From the NCBI RefSeq assembly GCF_900109925.1, contig NZ_FOBW01000012.1:1-64000 (forward strand): a stretch of 64,000 bases of DNA, given 5' to 3'. This document shows, piece after piece, positions 9,707 to 18,604 of this stretch. This DNA comes from Mesobacillus persicus (lineage in GTDB: Bacteria; Bacillota; Bacilli; Bacillales; Cytobacillaceae). The stretch's first letter is position 1, and each line of letters starts with the position of its first letter. The translations under genes were made by a program, and so were the position numbers. Under the pieces are notes generated by a model that worked only from the letters and a program-made list of their open reading frames with translations, was not told where the DNA came from and did no database searches.

Positions 9707-10661
9707 CTTCTTTCGTTAAAATGCTTATGGGCGTATAGATATTCTTCTCAATCTCTTTCCCTTGAATAAGATCAATCAGTAAATTTACTCCTGTATAGCC
9801 CATTTGATAGGGTTCCTGTTTAAGTGCAGTATGAATTCCCCCTGTTTTTAATAAATCAAACGTTTCTTCAAATACATCAAATGCGTAAACTCGTACTTCT
9901 GAGGAAGGTTTAGCCTTTTTAATCCCCTCAACAATGCCAAAGCTGTCTAATGCACTTGTCCCAAACAGGATGGAAATGTCTGGGTGGCTCTTCAACATTT
10001 GATATGTTTTTTCAGCTCCTTGAATTTTGCTCATATTGGAACTCTCAATCGCGACAACTTCCATTCGATTATCAGTACTTATCGCATCAAGGAAGCCTTG
10101 TACTCTTTCTTCCAAATTGATATTAATTAAATTTCCGTTCAAAATCCCAACTTTTATTTTACCAGAGGTTTCATCAAGCACGGTTAACCCCATTTCATAA
10201 CCGGCCTGATAATTGTCCGTTCCCACATAAGTCCGCTCATCATTATTTTCTAAATCTGAATCAACAAAGATAACAGGAATCCCTTTTTCTTCCGCTTTAT
10301 TAATAACAGGCTCAAATTCCTGGGTAAGCCCTTGTGTTAATATCCCATCTACCTTCGAAGCGATCGCCATTTCGATTAGCTTAATATGATCATCAACATT
10401 TGTTTGTTCTGTCCCCCAGTATTCAATGGTAACACCGTTCTTCCCAGCACCCGCTTTTGCCCCCGCATAAAGGTCCTGCAAGTAAGGGCTTTCCAACTCT
10501 TGTATGATAAGAACAAAATGCATATCAGCCTGTCCCGCCATATCATTATTATTCATAGGTGTTTCTATATGAACGGTCTTCTTAAAAAAATAAAAAGAGA
10601 AAATCAAAGAAATACACAACACGGTGACAAATAACGCAAGAATAAAATAGTTTTGCTTCAT
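9690..10661 (-). CDS. Membrane-anchored sugar-binding sensor protein (XylFII-like)
   Basis: 323 residues. An N-terminal signal anchor (ILALFVTVLCISLIFSFYFF) without a lipobox is followed by an RbsB/XylF-type periplasmic-binding fold (SPYLQDLYAGAKAGA, DGILTQGL, VIFVDSDLENN, FDVFEETFDLLKTGGIHTALKQ). Because it is encoded with a histidine kinase and response regulator rather than a transporter, it is probably a sensor subunit. Clostridial XylFII-LytS-YesN systems have the same gene order and control a xylose ABC transporter. The start is supported by AAGGCGGA upstream. The ligand is inferred only. Confidence 0.8.
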   Translation of the reverse strand: MKQNYFILALFVTVLCISLIFSFYFFKKTVHIETPMNNNDMAGQADMHFVLIIQELESPYLQDLYAGAKAGAGKNGVTIEYWGTEQTNVDDHIKLIEMAIASKVDGILTQGLTQEFEPVINKAEEKGIPVIFVDSDLENNDERTYVGTDNYQAGYEMGLTVLDETSGKIKVGILNGNLININLEERVQGFLDAISTDNRMEVVAIESSNMSKIQGAEKTYQMLKSHPDISILFGTSALDSFGIVEGIKKAKPSSEVRVYAFDVFEETFDLLKTGGIHTALKQEPYQMGYTGVNLLIDLIQGKEIEKNIYTPISILTKEDVEND

Positions 10662-10676
10662 ACATGTCCGCCTTCA

Positions 10677-10695
10677 GGGACAGGTCCCTTGTCCC
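10677..10695. repeat. GGGACAGG-type palindrome
   Basis: GGGACAGGTCCCTTGTCCC, just upstream of the sensor operon's first RBS. Confidence 0.55.
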
Positions 10696-11021
10696 ATTTA
10701 TTTTATAGCACTTTTTGTTTATTTGCCGCTGCCGAACCTGCACCCGTTTCCCTAGGAAAAGAGGTTCATTATTCCTAAAGGGTCTCCAGATACGCTATTG
10801 CCAATGGACCCTTACTTAAAAGAGCGGTTTCATTTCTTTTTGTGACAATATTCATGACTATTGTCCTTCTACATATTTTTCTGCTTCTTTTAGTATAGAG
10901 GGGAGAGGCGGGAGGGACAAGGGGGCCTTATCGGGATGTTCAAGGGAATCGTGTACTCTTGCGCTAAAAATCGTGCTGGGGATCTAGCACTTTCTTTGGC
11001 TATTAGATTTTCACCAGTCTC
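10696..11021. other. Gene-free interval upstream of the sensor operon
   Basis: About 325 bp without a credible ORF. It should contain the promoter of the minus-strand three-component operon, but I could not pick out convincing -35/-10 boxes. Confidence 0.4.
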
Positions 11022-11141
11022 TTAACACTTAACACAAATTCTTCAACAATCATCCTTATTGGTATCTATGACATGGTTGGCTATTCTTTATATCGTCTGG
11101 AGCATTGCCTATTGCAACACAAGACCAGCGAATTAATGTCA
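11022..11141 (-). pseudogene. Decayed 3' fragment of a Cof-type HAD phosphatase gene
   Basis: About 115 bp align by eye with the 3' end of the intact minus-strand HAD phosphatase gene at 19735-20559. Shared blocks include TATTGGTATCT, GACATGGTTGGC and ACCAGCGAATT. An internal deletion and base changes destroy the frame. It looks like the relic of a paralogue or of a partial duplication. Confidence 0.75.
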
Positions 11142-11421
11142 TTGTAAAGTGCACCCTTTGGTATTTTCCTATGCTAATTTCGGAGAAGAAAATCAGATTC
11201 ATAACCTACAAATTATAATAAGCCAAGTCGATCATATGAATCATCCAAAATGGCTGGCCCAGACAGTGTGCAGTAGGTTGCAGTGTGCGCAGTCCTACCA
11301 GAGGGGGGGTTCCATAGACGTGGGCGTTTGTATCTGAGGAAATGTTGGGAAAGGGGACAAGCATCCCTTTGCTTCCTATGGTAGAATGGGTCTAATGTTC
11401 GAGGGTGTAAGATTTTCATGA

Positions 11422-11892
11422 AGTTTTGAACTTCTGAAAAGAAGAGCAGAGCGAAAAAAAGGCTTACCCGAAAACTTTAAGTTTTTATGCAATAAATACA
11501 TTACACAGAATTTTGTCCCCGTGGATTATGTGGTCAATGGATTAATAGCTGCTTTAGCCTATGCTAAGGAAAATACCATTTACCATCTTACGAATTCAAA
11601 TCCTCCCACAAATCAACTGGTTTTTGACTTAATAAAGGAGTCTCTTCATCTCACGAACCTTGAAATGGTTCCTACCGATTATCAAGGAGAGCTGACACTA
11701 GAAGAACAAAAGTTCAATGAACCGATCCGCATATTTTACAATCATTGTGAGCGATCCATCCAGTTCGATGATTCCAACACGAAGCAATTATTAAAAGACG
11801 CCCAATTAGAGCCCCTTGAGTTAACAAAGGATATTCTTAGGAAAATCATCATAAACAGCCTAAGGTCAACAGAGGGTATTCCTACTAGTTGA
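11422..11892 (+). pseudogene. 5'-truncated fragment of an NAD-dependent epimerase/thioester-reductase type SDR
   Basis: The open frame contains NFVPVDYVVNGLIAAL followed by NTIYHLTNSNPPT, which resembles the C-terminal part of extended SDR proteins such as thioester reductases or epimerases. The glycine-rich nucleotide-binding motif and catalytic Tyr-Lys that should precede it are missing. The frame opens after a TGA at 11419 with no start codon or RBS, and a GTG at 11521 has no Shine-Dalgarno. It appears to be a remnant. A terminator follows at 11928. Confidence 0.6.
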
Positions 11893-11927
11893 TGGATTGC
11901 TTCATTTAGGGAGCGTATAAGACAAAG

Positions 11928-11963
11928 GAAAAAGTCTTCATCGAATGGATGAAGACTTTTTCT
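11928..11963 (+). terminator. Terminator
   Basis: AAAAAGTCTTCATC pairs with GATGAAGACTTTTT, giving an almost perfect stem with T-runs on both sides. It follows the SDR remnant and may serve both strands. Confidence 0.85.
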
Positions 11964-12079
11964 ATGTTTTTATGAAGTTCAACGTTTCCCATCAATGATG
12001 ATTTTCAGGGTGGTGTTCCTTTATTTTTAGCTGGCAAGATTTTAGGTCTTTTTTCGGAAGGGCACTGTCTCGAAACCGG

Positions 12080-12901
12080 TTATTTCCTATTGTTAAGAAT
12101 TAATTGTTTAATTTCTTGAATATCCTTCCTTAGTTCTTGATTTTCCTTGTATAACCGTTCCATTTGTTCATCACGATTTTCTTCGTCTTCTTGTCCCAAA
12201 TAGCTTAATATGACGGCGACAACAAGGTTTAATATGACTAAGGATCCTATAATGATAAAACTAACAAAGTAGGCCCATGACCATGGGATTGCTTCCATAA
12301 CTGGCCTTGCAACCTGACTAGCCCATGATTCAAAGGTCACGACTTGCAACAAAGTGAAGAGAGAGGTATGAAAACTTCCAAAAAACTCATCAGGAAGGAC
12401 TTCACTAAAAAAGGTCGTTCCAATAATCGCATAAATGGAAAAAATCAGTACGGATAATCCTAAAATCCCTGTTAAGGCAGGTATAGATTTCATTAATGAG
12501 TCGATGATTTTTCTTAATGCAGGAATGGCTGGGATCATTCTTAACAATCGCAATACCCTTATTAATCTCAATACACTCACGAAAGGGGTGGTATAAAAGA
12601 TTAGGCTTGCAATGACAATCGTGAAATCAAAAACATTCCATCTATCAGAGAAGTAACCTTTAAACCCTAACCCAATTATTTTTAAAATTAGTTCCGCCAC
12701 GAAAATCCAGACAATCATTAAATCTAACATGAGTAATAGGCGATTGCCTGTAAAATAAGTTTCAGCGACAATAATGAACCCATTAAATAGGATAATAGCA
12801 ATTAAAACCTGCTGGAAATTCTTATGCACGACCAACTGGCGAATCTGATTTCTTAATGAACTTTTGTTTTGATTTTCATCGTTATTTAGATTAGATTCCA
12901 T
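12080..12901 (-). CDS. Bacterial voltage-gated sodium channel (NaChBac/NavBP family)
   Basis: About 273 residues in one six-helix domain. Helices S1-S3 precede an S4 voltage sensor with regularly spaced arginines (SVLRLIRVLRLLRMIP). The pore loop reads VVTFESWASQVARP, close to the NaChBac filter TLESWAS but with F in place of L. A coiled-coil C-terminus (DEQMERLYKENQELRKDIQEIKQLI) should form the tetramer neck. Such channels admit Na+ and serve motility and pH homeostasis in alkaliphilic bacilli. I favour ATG at 12901; an in-frame ATG at 12931 has no RBS. Confidence 0.9.
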   Translation of the reverse strand: MESNLNNDENQNKSSLRNQIRQLVVHKNFQQVLIAIILFNGFIIVAETYFTGNRLLLMLDLMIVWIFVAELILKIIGLGFKGYFSDRWNVFDFTIVIASLIFYTTPFVSVLRLIRVLRLLRMIPAIPALRKIIDSLMKSIPALTGILGLSVLIFSIYAIIGTTFFSEVLPDEFFGSFHTSLFTLLQVVTFESWASQVARPVMEAIPWSWAYFVSFIIIGSLVILNLVVAVILSYLGQEDEENRDEQMERLYKENQELRKDIQEIKQLILNNRK

Positions 12902-12945
12902 CTTTTGTAACTCACACTCCCTTTTCAACATTTATTTTTTAGCAA

Positions 12946-12972
12946 GGGACAAGGGGACGGGCCGTTTGTCCC
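12946..12972. repeat. GGGACAGG-type palindrome
   Basis: GGGACAA and TTGTCCC flank a G-rich loop between the sodium channel gene and the next repeat. It is a degenerate member of the GGGACAGG family. Confidence 0.45.
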
Positions 12973-13003
12973 GGAGTTTATGGGTTCAGGCTTGGGCGAA
13001 TCA

Positions 13004-13053
13004 GGGACGGTTCTCCTGCTTCCATCCTTGGATGGAAGCAAGAGAACCGTCCC
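13004..13053. repeat. REP-like palindrome, full
   Basis: GGGACGGTTCTCCTGCTTCC and its inverted copy enclose a small spacer. It begins 7 bp beyond the LCP gene stop codon. Confidence 0.9.
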
Positions 13054-13059
13054 TTTGCA

Positions 13060-13980
13060 TCATATTTCTAAATGTGTTTGCAGTTCTGATTGGATTCGGT
13101 TTTGCTCTTCGGTTGGTACCTGTAGGTAGTAAATGGAATTGATCTGTGTTCCACTGCCTTCTACTTTCAGTTGTTCGATGTCGTTTACAACATCTTTATA
13201 ATGTTTCTGAATTTCTAGGATTTCGTCAAAGGTTAGGTTTGTTTTAATATTTTTATCTAGGGCTGTGAAGATGTCTGCGTAATTTGTTAACGAGGAGATG
13301 CTTGCTCCTTCTTTCATTACAGCTTTGATGACTTGACGTTGGCGGAGCTGTCTTCCGAAGTCGCCTCTAGGGTCTTCATAGCGCATTCTAGAGTAATTTA
13401 GAGCTTTTTCTCCATCTAAGGTGATTTCCCCTTCAGGAAAGTGACTTCCGCCATAGGAGAATTCAAGGTCATTTGCGACCGTCACACCACCGACTGCATC
13501 AACGACATCTTTATAACCTTCCATATTAATTTGTAGGTAATAATCAATCGGAATGTCTAAGAAGTCTTCAACTGTGTCCATCGACATTTCGACGCCACCA
13601 AAAGCATAAGCATGGTTAATTTTATCTTTATAACCTTTGCCAATGATTTCTGTCCGGGTGTCGCGAGGGATGCTGACCATTTTTACTGAGTTGTTATTTG
13701 GATTGACTGTCGCGACAATCATTGTGTCCGAACGTCCACGGTCGCCTTCGCGTTCATCGACGCCAAGCATTAACATCGAAAAGGGCTCCTTCTCAACGAC
13801 TTCCACCTCTTCGACTCTCTTTTCCGACTTTTCCCGCTCAATAGGTTGATGGATTTTTTCAGTTGTTTGGGTGACGGATTGATAAAAGGAATAGGCGTAG
13901 GCACCGCCGCCAATTAATAGAAGAAGCATTGTTATTCCGAATATCCGTAATCCTATGCGTTTCTTCTTTTTTCTCACCAT
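13060..13980 (-). CDS. LCP (LytR-CpsA-Psr) family cell wall glycopolymer ligase
   Basis: 306 residues. A basic N-terminus (MVRKKKKRIG) and a single transmembrane helix near residues 10-32 are followed by the extracellular LCP catalytic domain. Visible signatures are MLMLGVDEREGDRGRSDTM, VKMVSIPRDTR, INHAYAFGG and the arginine-rich MRYEDPRGDFGRQLRQRQV. The family transfers teichoic acids or other polymers from lipid carrier to peptidoglycan. It appears monocistronic; GGAGG lies 12 bp upstream of the ATG. Confidence 0.92.
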   Translation of the reverse strand: MVRKKKKRIGLRIFGITMLLLLIGGGAYAYSFYQSVTQTTEKIHQPIEREKSEKRVEEVEVVEKEPFSMLMLGVDEREGDRGRSDTMIVATVNPNNNSVKMVSIPRDTRTEIIGKGYKDKINHAYAFGGVEMSMDTVEDFLDIPIDYYLQINMEGYKDVVDAVGGVTVANDLEFSYGGSHFPEGEITLDGEKALNYSRMRYEDPRGDFGRQLRQRQVIKAVMKEGASISSLTNYADIFTALDKNIKTNLTFDEILEIQKHYKDVVNDIEQLKVEGSGTQINSIYYLQVPTEEQNRIQSELQTHLEI

Positions 13981-14050
13981 ATAAAAAATGAACCTCCATG
14001 ATTAGACAAATTCTGCGTTCACTCTTTAAGGATAACAAATTTTGGGCCCT

Positions 14051-14070
14051 GGGGACAGGCATTCTGTCCG
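14051..14070. repeat. GGGACAGG-type palindrome
   Basis: GGGGACAGGCATTCTGTCCG, upstream of the LCP gene. Confidence 0.45.
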
Positions 14071-14171
14071 GAGTGGTTTAAGGGGGGAGCTAGGGAGAGT
14101 ATACCTGTGGATGTTGACAAGGGGGGAAGGATGTTTAGGTTTTGGTGAAACTAGGCTACCTCAAAATTAAT

Positions 14172-14218
14172 AAAGGAGAGGGGAATTTCCCGTATTAGCG
14201 GAAATTCCCTTCTCCTTT
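14172..14218 (-). terminator. Terminator after the siderophore transport operon
   Basis: A 19-bp near-perfect stem (AAAGGAGAGGGGAATTTCC against GGAAATTCCCTTCTCCTTT) lies 80 bp beyond the last permease gene. Confidence 0.8.
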
Positions 14219-14254
14219 CATTGGTGACGGCCTTTCCCGCTGTAATATGAACGT

Positions 14255-14297
14255 GGACGGTTTTCTTGCTTCCTTTAGGAAGCAAGAGAACCGTCCC
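14255..14297. repeat. REP-like palindrome touching a stop codon
   Basis: GGACGGTTTTCTTGCTTCC and its inverted copy. The last base overlaps the TAG stop (14297-14299) of the minus-strand permease gene. Confidence 0.9.
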
Positions 14298-15304
14298 TAC
14301 TTCTTCAACAATAAATACACAAAGTACGGTGCGCCGATGAGGGAGACCATGATGCCGGCGGGGACTCCGCTTGGTTCGATGATGTTTCGTCCGATGGTGT
14401 CTGCGAATAATAGTAACCAGCCGCCGAGTAAAATGGCGACGGGAATGAATAGTTGATTTCTAGGTCCTACCAAAGCTTTTGCAATATGTGGAGCCATGAG
14501 TCCGATAAAGGAAATTCCTCCTGTGACCGAGACGGCTGAAGCGGCTAGGGCAACGGCTGTTAATAGTAAGACTATCCGTTCTCTTTCTATGGAAACTCCA
14601 ACGCCAATCGCGACTGGTTCGCTTAGTCCTAATAGATTTAACCGGTTAGCTTTATACAACGTAAAAGGGATGAGGATGATTAACCAAGGTAATAGTGCCC
14701 AGATAAACGGCCAATCGTCTCCCCAAATATTCCCCGCTAACCATGTGGCGATGAAATCCACTTTTGTACGGTCGGCAGATGAAATCAGGACAATCATTGC
14801 TCCCGAAAGGGCCAAGGAGAATCCGACCCCGATGAGCACTAACCTTACTGGCTGCAGGCCTGTATTTTTATTATAAGCCAATAAATAAATGAAAATAGCA
14901 GTGAGAATCGCGCCTCCAAACGCAACGAGAGGAATCATATAGACAAAGGTTCCGACCTCGATTGGGAAAAACAAAAAGAATACGGCAATTGCGACACCTG
15001 CACCTGAGTTTATCCCGATAATGCCGGGATCCGCTAAATCGTTTCTAGTAATTCCTTGTAAAATCGCTCCCGATAAAGCAAGCGCCATACCAGCTAAAAG
15101 GGTAATAACAATTCGTGGCAAGCGGACAGAAAACAAAACAAATTCTTCTTTAAACGTCCCTTGACCTAAGAGAGTTGGAATGATTCTGTTGTACGATACA
15201 CTAGAATAGCCCATTCCCATGCTGATGATGATGGTAATTAAGATTAATAGTAGAGAGATTGAGACGATCATTCGCTGTTTTTTGATTAATCCTGGATGTA
15301 TCAT
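14297..15304 (-). CDS. Iron-siderophore ABC transporter permease (FecD/FhuG-like)
   Basis: 335 residues with about nine hydrophobic helices. FecCD signatures are visible: LPRIVITLLAGMALALSGAILQ and GGISFIGLMAPHIAKALVG. With the partner permease it forms the heterodimeric channel for a ferric siderophore. Its ATG overlaps the stop of the upstream permease by four bases (ATGA), indicating coupled translation. It is the last gene of a four-gene minus-strand operon running from the ATPase at 18294. Confidence 0.92.
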   Translation of the reverse strand: MIHPGLIKKQRMIVSISLLLILITIIISMGMGYSSVSYNRIIPTLLGQGTFKEEFVLFSVRLPRIVITLLAGMALALSGAILQGITRNDLADPGIIGINSGAGVAIAVFFLFFPIEVGTFVYMIPLVAFGGAILTAIFIYLLAYNKNTGLQPVRLVLIGVGFSLALSGAMIVLISSADRTKVDFIATWLAGNIWGDDWPFIWALLPWLIILIPFTLYKANRLNLLGLSEPVAIGVGVSIERERIVLLLTAVALAASAVSVTGGISFIGLMAPHIAKALVGPRNQLFIPVAILLGGWLLLFADTIGRNIIEPSGVPAGIMVSLIGAPYFVYLLLKK

Positions 15305-16311
15305 GAGAAGGCTTTTCCTCCTTTGCGAACAATAATCAGGAAGAAGGGCAAACCAAGTATTGCGACAATCGCGACGACGGGTGTTTCATAAGGTGCATTA
15401 AGGGTGCGACCCAGCGTGTCGGCAAATAACATAAATGTGGCACCAATAATTGCTGACATCGGTAAAATAAACCGGTAATCTGTTCCAACAATGGCGCGAA
15501 CGATATGTGGAATCATCAGACCAATAAAGGCCATGTTTCCAACGAGTGCCACCGATGCACCTGCTAGAATGATAATCACAACGAAAAGAACCGCTTTGAT
15601 TTGTGTGGTATTTTGACCTAATCCAACAGCGACTTCTTCGTTTAAGCTGAGAATCGTGAGTTGCCTTGATAGAAATATAGCAATCAAAATTCCGATGACG
15701 ATAAAGGGAACAATGACTTGGAGCTGACCCCACGTTGTGCCAATCATTCCGCCTGCCGTCCACATCGAGACATCTTTTGAAATTTTAAAATAAAGACCGA
15801 CAGCTTCAGCAATTGCATATAAAAAAGCGGAAATTGCGGCTCCGGCTAACACAATCCGAAGAGGGGAGAATCCGCCTCTTTTTACCGCACTAATTCCAAA
15901 AACGAGCGTTGCGCCAAGGGCGGCTCCGATAAAACAAGCAACCATTGTCATGAAGTAGTTCGCTGATGGGATAAAGGCAATCGTAATCGCCAAGGCGGCA
16001 TTGGCACCCGCAGTTAAACCAAGTAAGCCTGGGTCTGCAAGAGGGTTTCTTGTCATTCCTTGCATAATTGCACCAGAAACCGCAAGCGCGGCGCCGACCA
16101 TGATTGCTGCGATTTCCCGTGGTAAACGAATTTCACGGATGATTGAAATTTTATCGCCGGAAGCAGAAGAGGTAAGGGCTAGCCATACATCTTTCATCGT
16201 GATCTCTGCTGCACCAAAAACCATCGCGACGACAAACATGCCGACAAACAATAGAACAGCAAGGATTAGTTTCGGTATGAATTTGATGGATTGAAGGTTT
16301 TTAGTGTTCAT
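15301..16311 (-). CDS. Iron-siderophore ABC transporter permease (FecC/FhuB-like)
   Basis: About 336 residues and nine or more helices, with LPREIAAIMVGAALAVSGAIMQGMTRNPLADPGLLG and MAFIGLMIPHIVRAIVGTDYR as FecCD hallmarks. It pairs with the downstream permease. I start it at MNTKNLQSIKF (16311); the frame continues 70 codons upstream, but that part is encoded by a GC-rich palindromic repeat at 16397-16525 and lacks family similarity. The repeat separates this gene from the binding protein gene within the operon. Confidence 0.9.
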   Translation of the reverse strand: MNTKNLQSIKFIPKLILAVLLFVGMFVVAMVFGAAEITMKDVWLALTSSASGDKISIIREIRLPREIAAIMVGAALAVSGAIMQGMTRNPLADPGLLGLTAGANAALAITIAFIPSANYFMTMVACFIGAALGATLVFGISAVKRGGFSPLRIVLAGAAISAFLYAIAEAVGLYFKISKDVSMWTAGGMIGTTWGQLQVIVPFIVIGILIAIFLSRQLTILSLNEEVAVGLGQNTTQIKAVLFVVIIILAGASVALVGNMAFIGLMIPHIVRAIVGTDYRFILPMSAIIGATFMLFADTLGRTLNAPYETPVVAIVAILGLPFFLIIVRKGGKAFS

Positions 16312-16396
16312 TCGTCGCTCATCTTTTCTTTTGATGGAATAGGGAAGAGGAATCCTTGTGAAGGAATTCCTCTTTTTTTGTTGTGTTAACGTAGCT

Positions 16397-16525
16397 GTTG
16401 ATTTCCGCTCCAGGCACTCGCTTTCCGCGGGCGTGCCGGGGAGCCTCCTCGGCGCCAGAAGCGCCTGTGGGGTCTCCCCAGCCCCGTACTCCCGCAGGAG
16501 TCGAGTGCCTTCCGCTCCAATCAAC
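16397..16525. repeat. GC-rich palindromic intergenic element
   Basis: A roughly 130-bp block far richer in GC than its surroundings. The outer arms read TTGATTTCCGCTCC...GGCACTCG and CGAGTGCC...TTCCGCTCCAATCAA, with nested GC-rich inverted repeats between them. It interrupts the iron transport operon between binding-protein and permease genes. Similar blocks are common between genes in Bacillaceae. Confidence 0.8.
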
Positions 16526-16568
16526 GGTTAGCAAAAATCAAAACTGTCCTTTAACACAGCCAATTATT

Positions 16569-17498
16569 TTAGTTATTCAAAAATGACTCCTGAATAAATG
16601 CTAGTTGGTTTTCTAGTGTTACTGGGTCACTGAATGATGCGCCTTGGCCGTTCATTTCGAATACGCGGTTGTTTTTAACGGCTGGAATGTTCTTGTATGA
16701 TTCTGTTTCTTGGTAAGCAGTGTCTGCATCTGAGTATTTGCTTAGGATGATGTAATCTCCTGCGTATTCTGGAAGTACTTCAGCTGATAAAGTATAGTAA
16801 CCTGTTTCTAAAGCCATTTCTTTTACTTTCTCAGGCATTTTCAATTTCATCGCTTGATATACGATTTCTGTTCCACGTGCCCAGTTGTCGCCGAATACAT
16901 AAAGGTCTTTTCCGAAACTTTCAATAACAGAGACGGTGGCATCTTCACCAATTTTAGCGCGGATTTCGTCTCCAGCAGCTGCTGCACGTGCTTGGAAGTC
17001 TTCAACCCATGCTTTTGCTTCTTGTTCTTTGTTTAATAGTTTACCAATCTCGATGTGTTGCGTTAAATAATCGACTTTACCCCATGTGTAAGTAACCGTT
17101 GGAGCAATTTCGCTTAACTTATCGACATTTTTAATATTGGATAATCCAATGATTAAATCTGGCTCTAATTCGATGATTTTCTCTAAGTTTTCATCGGAAA
17201 CTTCTTCAACATCTTTTAACTCTTCAGCAAAGGTCGGGTTGTTTTTCGACCATACATCTACGCCAACGACATTGACGCCTAAATCTATAACATTACCAGT
17301 AAAACCAGATAATAGAATGACTCTTTGTGGATCCGCTGGAACTTCGATTGGACCTGTTTCAGATTCGTAGGTAATGAATTCAGGTGTTTCTTCCTTAGGC
17401 TCGGTGTTTTCAGGCTGGTCTGTTGCTGCTTCTTTTTGTCCACAAGCACTAATAATAAGAACTAGCAGTAGCATAAACGGGAGTAATAGTTTTTTCAT
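16569..17498 (-). CDS. Iron-siderophore binding lipoprotein
   Basis: 309 residues. Signal peptide MKKLLLPFMLLLVLIISAC ends in a lipobox cysteine, followed by a low-complexity linker (EAATDQPENTEPKEETPE). The type III binding-protein fold follows (DPQRVILLSGFTGNVIDLG, LEKIIELEPDLIIGL). It captures a ferric siderophore for the permease pair. The gene's first 50 bases overlap the ATPase gene in another frame. A Fur box upstream of the ATPase gene should control the whole operon. The ligand cannot be told. Confidence 0.9.
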   Translation of the reverse strand: MKKLLLPFMLLLVLIISACGQKEAATDQPENTEPKEETPEFITYESETGPIEVPADPQRVILLSGFTGNVIDLGVNVVGVDVWSKNNPTFAEELKDVEEVSDENLEKIIELEPDLIIGLSNIKNVDKLSEIAPTVTYTWGKVDYLTQHIEIGKLLNKEQEAKAWVEDFQARAAAAGDEIRAKIGEDATVSVIESFGKDLYVFGDNWARGTEIVYQAMKLKMPEKVKEMALETGYYTLSAEVLPEYAGDYIILSKYSDADTAYQETESYKNIPAVKNNRVFEMNGQGASFSDPVTLENQLAFIQESFLNN

Positions 17499-18294
17499 GT
17501 TGATTTTCTCCTTTTAGTAGGTTGTATGTGACACACATTGGTTTGCTTGTTCGCGGATCTCGTCCAATGACCGCATCGATTTGGAACACATCGCGGAGGA
17601 CTTTTGGGACGATGACCTCCTCACAGGCACCTGCTTTGACAATTTCCCCATCTTTTAAGGCGATAATATAGTCAGCGAAGCGAGCGGCTTGGTTTAAGTC
17701 ATGAAGAACCATAATGATGGTTCGATCTTGTTCGCGATTTAATTTCTGTAATAATTCTAAAACTTCAAGTTGGTGCGCCATATCTAGGTAGGTTGTCGGT
17801 TCATCAAGAAAAATAATTTCTGTTTCTTGGGCGAGGGCCATGGCTATCCAGACCCGTTGACGTTGACCACCTGATAAGGCATCGACAGGGCGAAATTTAA
17901 AGTCAATGGTGCCGGTGACTTCAAGGGCCCAATCAATCACTTCATAATCTTTTTTCGTTAATCTTCCAAAGCCTGTTTGGTAGGGAAAACGCCCATAGGA
18001 AACGAGCTCTCCGACCGTTAAACCGCTTGCACTTTCTGGCGTTTGAGGGAGGATGGCCATTTTATGAGCAAGGGTTTTCGTATGTACTTTGGAAATATCT
18101 TTTCCATCGAGCAGGACTGCGCCTGATTGTTGGGAAATAATACGAGTAATCGCCTTCAATAATGTGGATTTCCCGCAACCGTTGGATCCAATAATGGTTG
18201 TGATTTGTTTATCGGGAATCGCGACACTAAGGTTTTTGACAATTAACCGTTCACCATATCCAATGCTTAAGTCATCTGTATATAGGCGAACCAT
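17449..18294 (-). CDS. Iron-siderophore ABC transporter ATP-binding protein (FecE/YusV-like)
   Basis: 281 residues, a single ABC domain: Walker A GSNGCGKST near residue 36, signature LSGGQRQRV, and Walker B IIFLDEPTTYLD. It is the first gene of the operon, transcribed leftward from the Fur-boxed divergent promoter region. GGGAGGTC precedes the ATG. The last 16 codons overlap the binding protein gene. Confidence 0.92.
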   Translation of the reverse strand: MVRLYTDDLSIGYGERLIVKNLSVAIPDKQITTIIGSNGCGKSTLLKAITRIISQQSGAVLLDGKDISKVHTKTLAHKMAILPQTPESASGLTVGELVSYGRFPYQTGFGRLTKKDYEVIDWALEVTGTIDFKFRPVDALSGGQRQRVWIAMALAQETEIIFLDEPTTYLDMAHQLEVLELLQKLNREQDRTIIMVLHDLNQAARFADYIIALKDGEIVKAGACEEVIVPKVLRDVFQIDAVIGRDPRTSKPMCVTYNLLKGENQHEKTITPVYATASSYY

Positions 18295-18365
18295 CCTGAA
18301 TGACCTCCCTGTTAAAAGTTGAAAAAGAGTGCTTTGCAGTAAGTGATGATCATGACTGCAAGTTA

Positions 18366-18384
18366 GTGATAATGATTATCAATG
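18366..18384. promoter_or_regulatory. Fur box for the siderophore transport operon
   Basis: GTGATAATGATTATCAATG matches the inverted GATAAT...ATTATC Fur pattern. It lies 70 bp upstream of the ATPase gene start. Confidence 0.85.
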
Positions 18385-18604
18385 TCGTTTACGACTTAAA
18401 TATAAATGCCCAACATGGGTAATGTCAATGCAAATTTCAGATAAATAAAATTTTAAAAATGATGATTGGAGAGCTTAAAACTTCAAATCCTTGTCCCATG
18501 TACGTTTTGGGAACGATTTCAGTGTCATAAAGTAGCCACATTTTAGATTGAAAAGAATTTTATAAAAATTCGTATTGTCAATTGTGATGGAATCGATTAT
18601 TCTT

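Noticed and set aside
11149-11419. ORFs of 62 and 68 residues near the gene remnants
   Set aside because: No RBS, no recognisable family, located in decayed sequence.
16319-16586. ORFs on both strands at 16.3-16.6 kb
   Set aside because: They translate the GC-rich palindromic repeat and have no family resemblance or RBS.
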